The notes beneath the pieces are model-generated. The model was given only the letters and a program-made list of their open reading frames with translations. It ran no database searches and was not told where the DNA came from. The translations under genes were made by a program, and so were the position numbers. 64,000 nt of DNA from Prostheceraeus crozeri (Eukaryota > Platyhelminthes > Polycladida > Euryleptidae): positions 1-64,000 of the forward strand of contig CAJQUW010014401.1 of the NCBI GenBank assembly GCA_907163375.1, given 5' to 3'. How positions within the stretch are numbered: position 1 is the stretch's first letter; every line of letters starts with the position of its first letter. Shown in pieces: positions 43,920 through 52,055 of the stretch.

Positions 43920-44215
43920 TTAAACCACAAGTGGTTTGTCAAGAGTCATCACTCGGATATATCCCTCAACAAAAATAGTTGGATGCCGAATCATATTAAA
44001 ACTAACTACCCCAAAAATAGCATTAACTGCGTCACCAATCGGTTTTTTAAGTAAATCAGAACAAAACGAATCTTTAAAAACCCTCACCACCGCTTTAGGC
44101 AAAATGGTTTCTCTAGCGATATCTCCAAAATTAAACAGAAAAATAAAAGCAAACATACATGTAGGAACGCCAGTCAAAAGAGCTTCGCATGTAAACTGAA
44201 TTATTTCAGCGATCG
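43920..44215 (-). CDS. Probable last exon of an unidentified gene
   Basis: Open from an acceptor-like sequence (TTTGCGATTACAG, cut at 44216/44215) to a TAA at 43920. It encodes IAEIIQFTCEALLTGVPTC, a hydrophobic FAFIFLFNFGDIA segment and a C-terminus ending TLDKPLVV. Conservation with the inverted copy is better at protein level (E/D, A/V, A/T changes) than expected for random DNA, supporting a coding history. I do not recognise the family. Upstream exons were not found; the region beyond holds a Penelope fragment, so this may be an orphan exon. Confidence 0.4.
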
Positions 44216-44379
44216 CTGTAATCGCAAATTAAAAAAACTTGACAAACAATGTGACTTACCTATTCGAATAGTTAATAGGCTAGGTCCTACTATATCCCAA
44301 GTCACCAACACTAAAAAGCAAGACAGAAAGCACGAGGATTGTACCATCTGCACTAAACTACCTAAAAGTGTTCTAGCTC

Positions 44380-44690
44380 TGACCGGTTTTTAATTTATGA
44401 ATTGGCCTGCTTATTGTGTGGTGATTTCTACATCGGTCAAACTAACTGACCGTTCACTAATAGGCATAAAGAACACCAGCGTGATGTCACCAATAAGAAC
44501 AAGAAAAATGCTTTGTACAGTATGAGTACTTCTGGTAATTTCATGCAGGCGAGCACGTTCCGTCAATAGACGACCTGACCATAGATATCTTGGACAAAAG
44601 TGACAATGCCGTTGATGGCCGAATTAGTGAAGCTCGTCAAATTGACAGATTAAGGCCCGTTATGAACCGCAAGTAAGAATTACCAAACTT
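44380..44690 (+). pseudogene. Penelope-like GIY-YIG endonuclease remnant
   Basis: Translated pieces show CGDFYIGQT near 44422 and NRHKEHQRDV near 44465, the core of the GIY-YIG nuclease with its Cys-x2-Cys approach and RxxEH helix. They continue to a C-terminus resembling ILDKSDNAVDGRISEARQID. Stops interrupt it. Such a domain at the C-terminus is typical of Penelope-like elements. Confidence 0.6.
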
Positions 44691-45389
44691 CTAATGGTAT
44701 CAACACATCTCGGTCTCATTGTTGCTTAATGCGTTGTTTTGATGACAGCACGGTCCCATCATTTGATGTCTGTGACACGAAGCGCCGTGGTTTTTACCTA
44801 TTCAATTTTATTTTGTACATAACTTCACAAAGGCAAATAAAAAGAAGGAGTGACCCGCCTGTTTTCAGCACAATTCCAGGAAAATTGAGTTACCTCTGTT
44901 CCTAGCCTTCAACATCATTTTGCATGATAAACTCAAAATTCTTAAACCCTTGCAAACAAAAAGTATTAAATTTATCAAATCCTTTTGTCACAGTAAGTGT
45001 ATTCGAGCGACCAGAATATGAGCACGGGCAGAACGAATAATACTTTAGTTGCACTGACATTCTAGGCAGCCATCGCACACGGTTTGACTTGCATGGCAAA
45101 GTCCTTCGTCCAACTTCCTATATCCCGATTCGCTCCAAGCAATATGGAAGAGCAAAAATTCTTGTGTTATGATGTGCAGGTAAGACCAAAATCTTTTTCA
45201 TCTTTTGCGTTTCCTTCAAAATTATAAATTATTTGCAGCAAGTGACTTATTCTGAAATTGTCGGTAATGCAGAAAGAGGATAATCACATTCGACTCTTTG
45301 ATGGCGTTCTTGAAGATTATTAGAACAATAACAGAAAGTGATGATAGCAGACTACATGTATGTACAAGTGCATCACAATAAAGGTTCAA

Positions 45390-45990
45390 AAATGATCTCA
45401 TTTATTTTCGGTGACAAGTTGAAGTCTCGAACAAGATCCGACACAACAGCAGAGAACTCGGTAGCTGTCAGCATGGAAATCTCCGATCGAATCCTGTCTT
45501 TGAATTCTTCAATCCTTCACGGTTTACTCATATACTACACGCGAGATTTAAGCATTCCCCGTAGCAGTAATACGGGGGTTGAAAAATCAGGATATCTCGC
45601 TGCCCATATCCACGACCAATGACTCTTTTTGGTGGAAAATGCTAGAACAACACTTGTGTCCTCCTAGAATAATGCGGCGGTGCACCGTCATGCTGAAAAT
45701 GACTGAGTTCATCCTTCGCTTTCTTCTTAGGTCACATGATCGGAGAGCATAGCACGGCTACTTCCACCAATGACAATGCCATCGAAGAAAAACTGAGCTA
45801 GATGATAGGTTTCTGAGAATGCCATCCATAAACAAACCTTCGATGAACGAAAACTTTCTGTTATCGAAGCATGTGGATTGTGGTAAGCCCGTATATTGTA
45901 CCTGTTGACTGCACAATATAGGCTAAGAAAGGGCTCATCACTCCATAACACGTTGCTCAACATACCAGGATTTTGTAACATCCAATTCGC
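45390..45990 (-). pseudogene. Decayed mariner transposase fragment
   Basis: Minus-strand pieces read NVLWSDEPFLSLYCAVNRYN (first catalytic Asp), KVCLWMAFS, an FFDGIV strand, FQHDGAPPHYS near 45680 and later KRVIGRGYG. These are catalytic-half blocks of a DD41D-like mariner. Frames shift and stops occur; no ends were found. It is the fourth mariner of this broad type in the window. Confidence 0.65.
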
Positions 45991-46195
45991 TTTGGAATAT
46001 ATATGATTTTATCACTTTCTGCTATTTTTCTACAGATCTTCAAAAAAGCTGCTAGTGTCCCTGATACGCCGTCCTATGCAAAATGTTGCGTAATAAGAAA
46101 AGAACAGCTGATTTATATTTTACGCTACTTTTGGTCAGCCTTGCATGCGTTGTTCATTATTACATGCAAGTAGTGAAAACTGTGCCCTACTTGCC

Positions 46196-46440
46196 ACGGA
46201 TAGGTACATGGATAGGTACATGTAAAGTTTAGTGTTATCAATAGGTACATGGATAGGTACATGTAAAGTTTAGTGTTATCAATAGGTACATGGATAGGTA
46301 CATGGATAGCTACATGGATAGGTACATGTATACTTTAGTTATCGATAGGCACACGGATAGGTACATGTATAATTCAGTGTTATCAATAGGAACTTGTATG
46401 AGATCTGTTTTACTGGATAGGTACATGTGTTTGGTACACT
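46196..46440 (+). repeat. Minisatellite of ATGGATAGGTACATG units left of Polinton B
   Basis: GGATAGGTACATG recurs about ten times, partly as a higher-order unit with TAAAGTTTAGTGTTATCAAT of about 55 bp. It lies 200 bp left of the first Polinton B gene and could be part of its terminal region, since Polinton ends often hold tandem repeats. No matching copy was seen on the right side. Confidence 0.8.
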
Positions 46441-46642
46441 GTGTTTCGGAACGTCTATGATCGAACTTGTGTGGTTTGGTTCTGAGCACTTGGATACGTA
46501 CCGATAGACGTCCGTTGTTTGATTTTGAATGGGTTTGCTCAATTGCGACTATTGTGACTATTGCAACCATTGTAATCAATATGACACATTGATTTTCCTT
46601 TTACGTAGACAAACTATGCTATAAATATGAGATAGTTTTTTG

Positions 46643-47152
46643 ATGACATACATAATGATGACTAGTATCCCAACGTCGTGGGTTGTCGCAAGAGACCTTG
46701 GATATTCGTTCAAAGCCATAGAAACTGTAACAAATCTCAGTGAAAATATCAACGCTGGTGATTTAGTTGATCGACTAATGGATCTAGATGAGCATGCTAT
46801 GAATCACAATTTGGATCGTAGGTGGATAGAGGATTTCTCCATGCTACACTGCAATGATAGTGAAATTAGGAGGATCAAATTGGAACGATATGGAAAGAAG
46901 GAGACATCTGACAGTGTTTTAATAAAAAGTTCTCCCAATAAAAGTGACTTCAGAAGGAAATTAGAACAAGAGACATTTAAATTATTATGTGAACGGAACT
47001 GCGTTAAATGTTTTAAACAGGAACGATCCCTTCTCTTTTTGCCATATTCTCATAGCGTTATGTGTTCTACATGTTATGTACCCTTTGAAACTTCATCTTG
47101 TCCCCTTTGCGATGAAGAAATATCTTCAACAGTCACTGTATATCGTGCATGA
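46643..47152 (+). CDS. IAP-like UBA-RING protein without BIR domains
   Basis: 169 residues from the ATG at 46643; ATGs at 46655 and 46658 are equally possible and fit a TATAAATA box at 46620-46627 better. Residues about 14-55 (WVVARDLGYSFKAIETVT, then GDLVDRLMDLDEHA) match the UBA domain of inhibitor-of-apoptosis proteins. The C-terminus has an IAP-type RING: NCVKCFKQERSLLFLPYSHS, MCSTCYVPF and CPLCDEEI. The RING would make it an E3 ubiquitin ligase. Cellular and baculoviral IAPs place BIR domains before this pair; none is encoded here. A role in blocking cell death or steering ubiquitination in the host cell is inference. Confidence 0.7.
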   Translation: MTYIMMTSIPTSWVVARDLGYSFKAIETVTNLSENINAGDLVDRLMDLDEHAMNHNLDRRWIEDFSMLHCNDSEIRRIKLERYGKKETSDSVLIKSSPNKSDFRRKLEQETFKLLCERNCVKCFKQERSLLFLPYSHSVMCSTCYVPFETSSCPLCDEEISSTVTVYRA

Positions 47153-47216
47153 TGAGTCATCATGCAGGTCTGTGATTGGTCACTATTGTGTCTTTGTTTG
47201 ACTTTTCTATATAAGG
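47146..47216 (+). promoter_or_regulatory. AP-1 / CCAAT / TATA promoter module
   Basis: TGAGTCA (47153-47159) sits at the centre of a 21-bp dyad (47146-47166). An inverted CCAAT box ATTGG follows at 47175-47179 and TATATAAGG at 47208-47216, 47 bp before the ATG at 47263. The dyad overlaps the stop codon of the upstream gene. The same module stands before two other genes of the element. Confidence 0.65.
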
Positions 47217-47262
47217 AGGACATTGTACCGTTCTATTTCAAGCATAATTTGAGGCTAATACA

Positions 47263-47886
47263 ATGTCAATCAGTATGTCGTTCACTACCAACATTCCCAT
47301 TTCAATAATTTACCGAAGTCAACTCTTCACGGGCAATATATTTTATTCTGCCGTGAATATAACTGGCTATAAAGCGGATTTGGTGGATCTGATGGAGGAA
47401 ATAGTGAAGTATTTCCGCTGCGGAGAGGACGTTGTGGTGCAGAGAATGCTAATGAGAGTCGTGAACAACGCTCTTACACGAGTTGCAAGATTTTGGCTCA
47501 ATGAAGTATTTCGCCCACTATCTCAAACGGAGATTGTACCGGAATACTCTCGCTGTTGGTGCAGCAGTATCCAACGGAAACTCAACACATGTCTCCATGA
47601 CATTATCACCTCCAGCTACTATGACGAGAAGGGTGAGAAGTGCAAACTGGACTTGTTCAGTGGACCGCCATCAGTAAGCATCAATGTGGCTGCTCAAGGA
47701 CATTCTGAGGTAATCAGTTTGCGGGCATACTATGCCAATATTTTAAAGACTTTCCATTTAAAGCCTTGCTGTATGTGCTGTCCTATTTCAAAACATCTAA
47801 TGAAAGACATTGAGCAGCTCATAACTGCTACAAATGAGACTCTAGCCGATGTGAGTGTATATCAGTTTCCCTCTACAACTTGTTAA
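47263..47886 (+). CDS. Polinton B helical protein of unknown function
   Basis: 207 residues. The N-terminus is followed by long predicted helices (VDLMEEIVKYFRCGEDVVVQ, then MLMRVVNNALTRVARFWL), a cysteine-rich patch (KPCCMCCPISKH) near residue 170, and a final helix. No family was recognised. An all-helical early protein next to an IAP-like gene might also act on host death pathways, but no BH3 or Bcl-2 motif can be shown. It has its own TATA module, so it is probably expressed early or strongly. Confidence 0.6.
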   Translation: MSISMSFTTNIPISIIYRSQLFTGNIFYSAVNITGYKADLVDLMEEIVKYFRCGEDVVVQRMLMRVVNNALTRVARFWLNEVFRPLSQTEIVPEYSRCWCSSIQRKLNTCLHDIITSSYYDEKGEKCKLDLFSGPPSVSINVAAQGHSEVISLRAYYANILKTFHLKPCCMCCPISKHLMKDIEQLITATNETLADVSVYQFPSTTC

Positions 47887-48007
47887 GTGTTTTATGTAAT
47901 TTTATACGTACCAGCAACAAACTCTGTGTGAATGCTTGTAAACTTTTGTGTATAATGTTGTAAGTACTAAGCAAAAATTGTAATTGTATTATCTATTTCC
48001 ATATTAG

Positions 48008-48013
48008 AATAAA
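48008..48013 (+). terminator. AATAAA overlapping the leader of the next gene
   Basis: A polyadenylation signal about 120 bp after the stop at 47886 and one base before the ATG at 48015, an economical overlap. Confidence 0.5.
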
Positions 48014-48014
48014 A

Positions 48015-48407
48015 ATGTCTGTAAAACGGAAGGCATCTTCTCGTCAATCGAAACGGTCCTTCAAACCTTCAAGTCAGTTTAAAAAGGCGTTGCGAAAGTT
48101 AAACAGGATACATGATAATAAGAAGAAGTGTAAATTGATTCAAAATTCAAGTGATGATTTCAGTCGTGATTTAGCTTTTGCAATACACAAATGTCTACCT
48201 ATTTACAAGCCTCTATTGAATGCTGGCTCTTTGAATAGCATAAAAAAGTTTTCAAATCCAAGGAGTAGTGATAAGAAAAGGCGAAACTTAATTCAGCGCG
48301 GTGGTGGTGGGTTTCTAAGTATGGTAAATGATATCGGAAACAGTATTAATGGTGTAATCAATAGTCCGCTTGGAAGGATTGCAGCAACTGCTGCAATGTT
48401 AATATAA
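48015..48407 (+). CDS. Small basic virion-type protein with GG module
   Basis: 130 residues. The first 50 residues are rich in Lys, Arg and Ser (MSVKRKASSRQSKRSFKPSS), DNA-binding in character. Near residue 92 comes IQRGGGGFLSMVNDIGNSIN and a hydrophobic C-terminal helix ending AATAAMLI. A glycine pair followed by an amphipathic helix is the layout of adenain-cleaved virion proteins (adenovirus pVI, pX). It has no TATA box visible upstream, unlike its neighbours. The role, core condensation or membrane disruption, is inferred. Confidence 0.5.
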   Translation: MSVKRKASSRQSKRSFKPSSQFKKALRKLNRIHDNKKKCKLIQNSSDDFSRDLAFAIHKCLPIYKPLLNAGSLNSIKKFSNPRSSDKKRRNLIQRGGGGFLSMVNDIGNSINGVINSPLGRIAATAAMLI

Positions 48408-48448
48408 GGTTACCGAATCATAAAGTAACACGTCATCACTTTGATTGA

Positions 48449-48474
48449 TGAGTCATATATAGGTGTATATAAGG
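48449..48474 (+). promoter_or_regulatory. AP-1 / TATA promoter module
   Basis: TGAGTCA at 48449-48455 and TATATAAGG at 48466-48474, 85 bp before the ATG at 48559; an ACGTCATCA half-site lies at 48430. No ATTGG was seen here. Confidence 0.6.
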
Positions 48475-48558
48475 AAGACGCTTTAATGATATTTTACCAC
48501 TTTCAAGTGACAATTCATTTGCGCTGGTTGAAAGCTCCGAATTAGTACTTGTTGAAAC

Positions 48559-49293
48559 ATGACTCAGAAAATGTATACAATCAGAGAGGAAGGTGACGCT
48601 TTTGAGCAAGATCTCTTGAAGCTTCGTCCGACACGAAAGGTGCAAGGGATTGGAAATACATTCTACTTTCAAACCTTGAATTATGGTGATGATGGCTTTT
48701 ATCTTCAAGTTCCATTCTTCCACAGTAATGGTATGTCTACATCAGGGTACAGCAATATGAGACAAATGCGAGTGACTTTTCCAAAATGCCAACAGGTGAT
48801 TCTTAAAACTATTGACTCTTTCGCGAAAGAATGTGTTGAGCTGCCTGAAAGTGCTCCCACTCATTGGAGAAAGGCATTAGAGGAAGGAGTTGGTTATAAG
48901 GAATTGCCGGAATTCGATACACTGTTTTTAAAACTATCGGATCATTTTCAAGCATTCGATCTCTTTACAAACGCGATGGAATGTGAGGATCTCAAACGGG
49001 GCCGCTATATGGGCTTAGTGCACGTTACCGGACTTTATATTGGCTCACATGGTTCGACTGGTAAAGTCCCATCTTTACAAATGAAGGTTCTTCAACTAGT
49101 CTATGAACCACTACCAATTGATAAATGTTTAATTAACATTGATAAGACTGCTTCAAGTGATGGGAAGGAAGAGAGCAAAAAGCGAGGTCGGAAATCTAAA
49201 GATGGGAATCCTAAATTGAAGTTGAAGCGCCAAGATGCTGACTTGAAAACTTTCTATAATCCTAATTGTGATGAGGAAACACAAATGTTTTAA
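48559..49293 (+). CDS. Candidate single-stranded DNA-binding protein
   Basis: 244 residues. The body alternates short hydrophobic strands (NTFYFQTLNYGDDGFYLQV, then RGRYMGLVHVTGLYIG, then SLQMKVLQLVYEPL) in a way that fits an OB-fold. A Lys-rich segment (KKRGRKSKDGNPKLKLK) follows, and the tail ends DEETQMF, acidic with a terminal aromatic. A basic linker with an acidic aromatic tail is typical of replicative ssDNA-binding proteins. Protein-primed replication exposes long single strands and needs such a protein. No family signature was recognised; the call is by architecture. It has its own TATA box, and AATAAA at 49348-49353 with a GT-rich stretch after it. Confidence 0.4.
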   Translation: MTQKMYTIREEGDAFEQDLLKLRPTRKVQGIGNTFYFQTLNYGDDGFYLQVPFFHSNGMSTSGYSNMRQMRVTFPKCQQVILKTIDSFAKECVELPESAPTHWRKALEEGVGYKELPEFDTLFLKLSDHFQAFDLFTNAMECEDLKRGRYMGLVHVTGLYIGSHGSTGKVPSLQMKVLQLVYEPLPIDKCLINIDKTASSDGKEESKKRGRKSKDGNPKLKLKRQDADLKTFYNPNCDEETQMF

Positions 49294-49347
49294 TTTGTAA
49301 ATGTTTTAATTTGTAAATGTAACTTGAAAGTTTCTATTCTGAATGTA

Positions 49348-49353
49348 AATAAA
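49348..49353 (+). terminator. Polyadenylation signal with GT-rich downstream element
   Basis: AATAAA followed about 20 bp later by TGTGTCTGTTTTGTTG, a classic cleavage/polyadenylation layout. Confidence 0.6.
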
Positions 49354-49434
49354 CTTGATCTGGAACATGTGTCTGTTTTGTTGTTCTAAGCAAAATTAGC
49401 GGGATGATGAGTTTAATGTTAATGGAATTATAAG

Positions 49435-50070
49435 ATGACAGATTTTCGTCTATTCACTGATCGCACAATGTGTGTCGCTGGACCAAGTCAGTCCGGTAAA
49501 ACTACATTTGTAACTGAATTGCTACAATATAGAAATGAAATGTTTAACAAGGAAATTAAGAGAGTCAAATGGTATTATGGAATATTTCAACCACAACTAC
49601 ATTCTGCACTTCGCCAGAAAGGTTATGAGGTGAAGCAAGGGTTGCCATCAACTGAGGATATCAAAGCAGGTGACTTACTAGTATTAGATGATCTATTACG
49701 AGAAAGCAAATCTTCAAAGGATGTAACTGAAATGTTCATTCAAACTGCACATCATAGGGAAGCTTTTATTATCTACATCACCCAAAACATCTTCGATGGA
49801 GGGAAAGAGCAAAGAACTAGAAGTTTGAATACACATTATTTGACAATATTTAAAAATCCAAGAGATAGCAGTCAGATACATCATCTCAGTAGACAGATAT
49901 TACCTCAACAACCTAAAGTACTTTCAAAAATATATGAAGATGTAACAAAGAAACCACATGGTTATCTATTTATTGATCTAACCCAGGAATGTCCGGAACG
50001 ACTTCGATTTCGAACAAATATCATACCTAATTCCGCTGAACCAATGACAGTTTTCTGGGTTCACAGTTAG
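49435..50070 (+). CDS. Polinton B packaging ATPase
   Basis: 211 residues. Walker A GPSQSGKT at residues 16-23, Walker B LLVLDD at 81-86, and a sensor-like FIIYITQNIFDGG near 113. This is the A32/FtsK-HerA-like ATPase of Polintons, which drives DNA into the capsid. Shorter than the Polinton A enzyme (255) and only distantly similar. Followed within 40 bp by the coiled-coil protein gene. Confidence 0.85.
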   Translation: MTDFRLFTDRTMCVAGPSQSGKTTFVTELLQYRNEMFNKEIKRVKWYYGIFQPQLHSALRQKGYEVKQGLPSTEDIKAGDLLVLDDLLRESKSSKDVTEMFIQTAHHREAFIIYITQNIFDGGKEQRTRSLNTHYLTIFKNPRDSSQIHHLSRQILPQQPKVLSKIYEDVTKKPHGYLFIDLTQECPERLRFRTNIIPNSAEPMTVFWVHS

Positions 50071-50109
50071 TTTTAAGCAATGTACTTTGTTGCCTTATTA
50101 TTTTCAAAC

Positions 50110-50769
50110 ATGTCGTATTCAAAGATGGTAGTCATTCCTCAAGAGGTGTATGTACAATTGACTACATTACAAAGTGCACAGGAAGTCAAAAATATAGATC
50201 AACCTATTACGAATCAACTTAAGGAACTAACACAAAAGGATATGGAAATTCAGAAGATTAAGGATCCCTATCGACGAATGCAGTTAGCAGCTGAAAACAT
50301 TGACGAGAGGCGACAGATTCGTGACAAGTTGCGACGATTTATAACCTTGTCAACACCTCGACCATATCGTGTGCGCGCTGAGCGATTATTTGACTTCATT
50401 GATCCACATGTGAAGTTCAATGAGAGAGGGGAGATAATAGATGAAACAACTGGTAATGTTATTAGAAATAGTCGCATAGATGACCTTCTACAATATGCTG
50501 TCAGAGATGTAAGGCGAAAACTAGGTGCACCACAAGGGTGGTCATATTTTCAGAAAATTTTATCTGATCAAAATGTACCTCACAATATTATTGGAGGACC
50601 GACTGTGAATGAATTGGATAAGGGTCACTTACAAGATGGATCAAAGAGTAAAAACCCACGATGGCGGTCAAGCGAGAGCTTGCAGATCCCGATGATCTGC
50701 AACCAAAAAGAGCTACTAGGCGCTCAATGCGTGTTACGAAGGAGTATAGTAAATATTAAGCAAATATGA
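50110..50769 (+). CDS. Polinton B conserved coiled-coil protein
   Basis: 219 residues from the ATG at 50110 (MSYSKMVVIPQEVYVQLTTL); an ATG at 50080 would add ten hydrophobic residues. Charged helices fill residues 20-85. The middle block RIDDLLQYAVRDVRRKLGAP and PQGWSYFQKIL resembles a block in the Polinton A protein at 20229-21050. In both elements the gene lies near the ATPase. Function unknown; a scaffolding or virion role would suit an abundant coiled coil. The last 40 residues are of different character and may not be conserved. Confidence 0.6.
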   Translation: MSYSKMVVIPQEVYVQLTTLQSAQEVKNIDQPITNQLKELTQKDMEIQKIKDPYRRMQLAAENIDERRQIRDKLRRFITLSTPRPYRVRAERLFDFIDPHVKFNERGEIIDETTGNVIRNSRIDDLLQYAVRDVRRKLGAPQGWSYFQKILSDQNVPHNIIGGPTVNELDKGHLQDGSKSKNPRWRSSESLQIPMICNQKELLGAQCVLRRSIVNIKQI

Positions 50770-50793
50770 ATTAAGCCTTACCTCTCTCATATC

Positions 50794-51120
50794 ATGTCGT
50801 TACAAAAATTTTGCTGTTGTTTGAAATCTGCGCTCGAAGGTAAAGGAGAAGAGGGCATAGAGGTTGATATCAATTGTGTTAGCAGTTGCTGTGCGAGTAA
50901 TACGCGTGCAAATCAGAACAAAGACGATGAGTACAGCAGTGAAACTGAGAAAGATTTATTACGACTTAAATCATCCCGCAAGTTTCAGTCGTCCGGAGGT
51001 TCTAGCTCGTGGAGCAGGTGTGGGAATAGAGAAAGTCAAGAAGTGGTTGAGGAGTCAACCGACTTACATTCTTCACAAAAATGCGAGAAAGCGGTTTCCA
51101 ACAAGAAAATATGTTGTTAA
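50794..51120 (+). CDS. Possible small Cys-rich protein overlapping the integrase
   Basis: 108 codons starting MSLQKFCCCLKSAL, with a cysteine cluster near the N-terminus and again near residue 28. It overlaps the integrase start in another frame for most of its length, so only the first about 45 residues are free to be conserved. It may be real, a leader, or chance. Confidence 0.25.
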   Translation: MSLQKFCCCLKSALEGKGEEGIEVDINCVSSCCASNTRANQNKDDEYSSETEKDLLRLKSSRKFQSSGGSSSWSRCGNRESQEVVEESTDLHSSQKCEKAVSNKKICC

Positions 51121-52015
51121 CAATATAGATAGTCAATGGCAAGCGGACTTGGCTGACATGCAACAGATATCACAGTACAATGATGGCTATAAATGCATCT
51201 TAACCGTAATAGATATTTTATCTCGCTATGCTTGGGCACGTGCGCTGAAATCTAAACGAGGACCAGAAGTTGAAGCAGCTCTTCAGAGCATTTTCGATGA
51301 GGGGCGTGTTCCGCAAAGAATACAGACCGATCAAGGGAAGGAATTCGAAAACTCTCATGTTCGAAGTCTCCTTAAAAGTCATAATGTGGAATTATTTAGT
51401 GTCAAAAGTGCTTATAAAGCTGCCATGGTTGAGAGGTTCAATCGCACACTGAAGACAAAAATATGGCGCTATTTCACTGCAAAAAATACACATGTTTGGG
51501 TAGGTGAGCTGCAGAAATTTGTTAAGAATTACAATGATAGCTACCATCGAATCATTAAGATGAAACCAGTTGATGTTACCCCAGATAATGCGATGGATGT
51601 ATGGCTTCGATTGTATGATAAGAAAGCGAAAAACATTTCCAATGAAAAGAAAATTAATGTTGGTGATAGAGTTCGGATTTCAAAGGTTAAGTCTACATTT
51701 CAGAAGGGGTATCTACCTAATTGGACTGAAGAAGAGTTTTTTGTGGATGAAGTAAATACAAAATTTATACCCACCATGTATAAATTAATAGATTACCATG
51801 GCAATCCAATTGAAGGAAAATTTTACTCTTATGAATTGCAAGTAGTAGACAGAAGTGAAGAGGTGTATATGATTGATAAAATAATTAGGAGGAAAGGTCA
51901 TGGCAATCAAAGGAAATATCTAGTTAAATGGAAAGGATATCCTGATTCATTCAATAGCTGGATAACGCACCAGGATCTACAAAATGTGGAGATGGGAGAC
52001 ACTCGTAACTTTTAA
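50927..52015 (+). CDS. Polinton B integrase with C-terminal chromodomain
   Basis: 362 residues from the first in-frame ATG. Catalytic residues Asp74 (WQADLADM), Asp135 (IQTDQGKEF) and Glu169 (AAMVERFNRTL) form the DDE core, with 33 residues between the last two. An SH3-like part (INVGDRVRISKV) follows near residue 245. The last 50 residues (IDKIIRRKGHGNQRKYLVKW, then KGYPDSFNSWI) are a chromodomain, as in many Polinton and chromovirus integrases, likely to steer integration to methylated chromatin. The Polinton A integrase lacks it. Confidence 0.9.
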   Translation: MSTAVKLRKIYYDLNHPASFSRPEVLARGAGVGIEKVKKWLRSQPTYILHKNARKRFPTRKYVVNNIDSQWQADLADMQQISQYNDGYKCILTVIDILSRYAWARALKSKRGPEVEAALQSIFDEGRVPQRIQTDQGKEFENSHVRSLLKSHNVELFSVKSAYKAAMVERFNRTLKTKIWRYFTAKNTHVWVGELQKFVKNYNDSYHRIIKMKPVDVTPDNAMDVWLRLYDKKAKNISNEKKINVGDRVRISKVKSTFQKGYLPNWTEEEFFVDEVNTKFIPTMYKLIDYHGNPIEGKFYSYELQVVDRSEEVYMIDKIIRRKGHGNQRKYLVKWKGYPDSFNSWITHQDLQNVEMGDTRNF

Positions 52016-52055
52016 GCTAATATAGCATGTGACTTCTTCCATATATGACTTTAAC

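Noticed and set aside
46196-46440. Telomere-like or viral terminal hairpin
   Set aside because: The unit is not telomeric and no mirrored copy was found; kept as a minisatellite.
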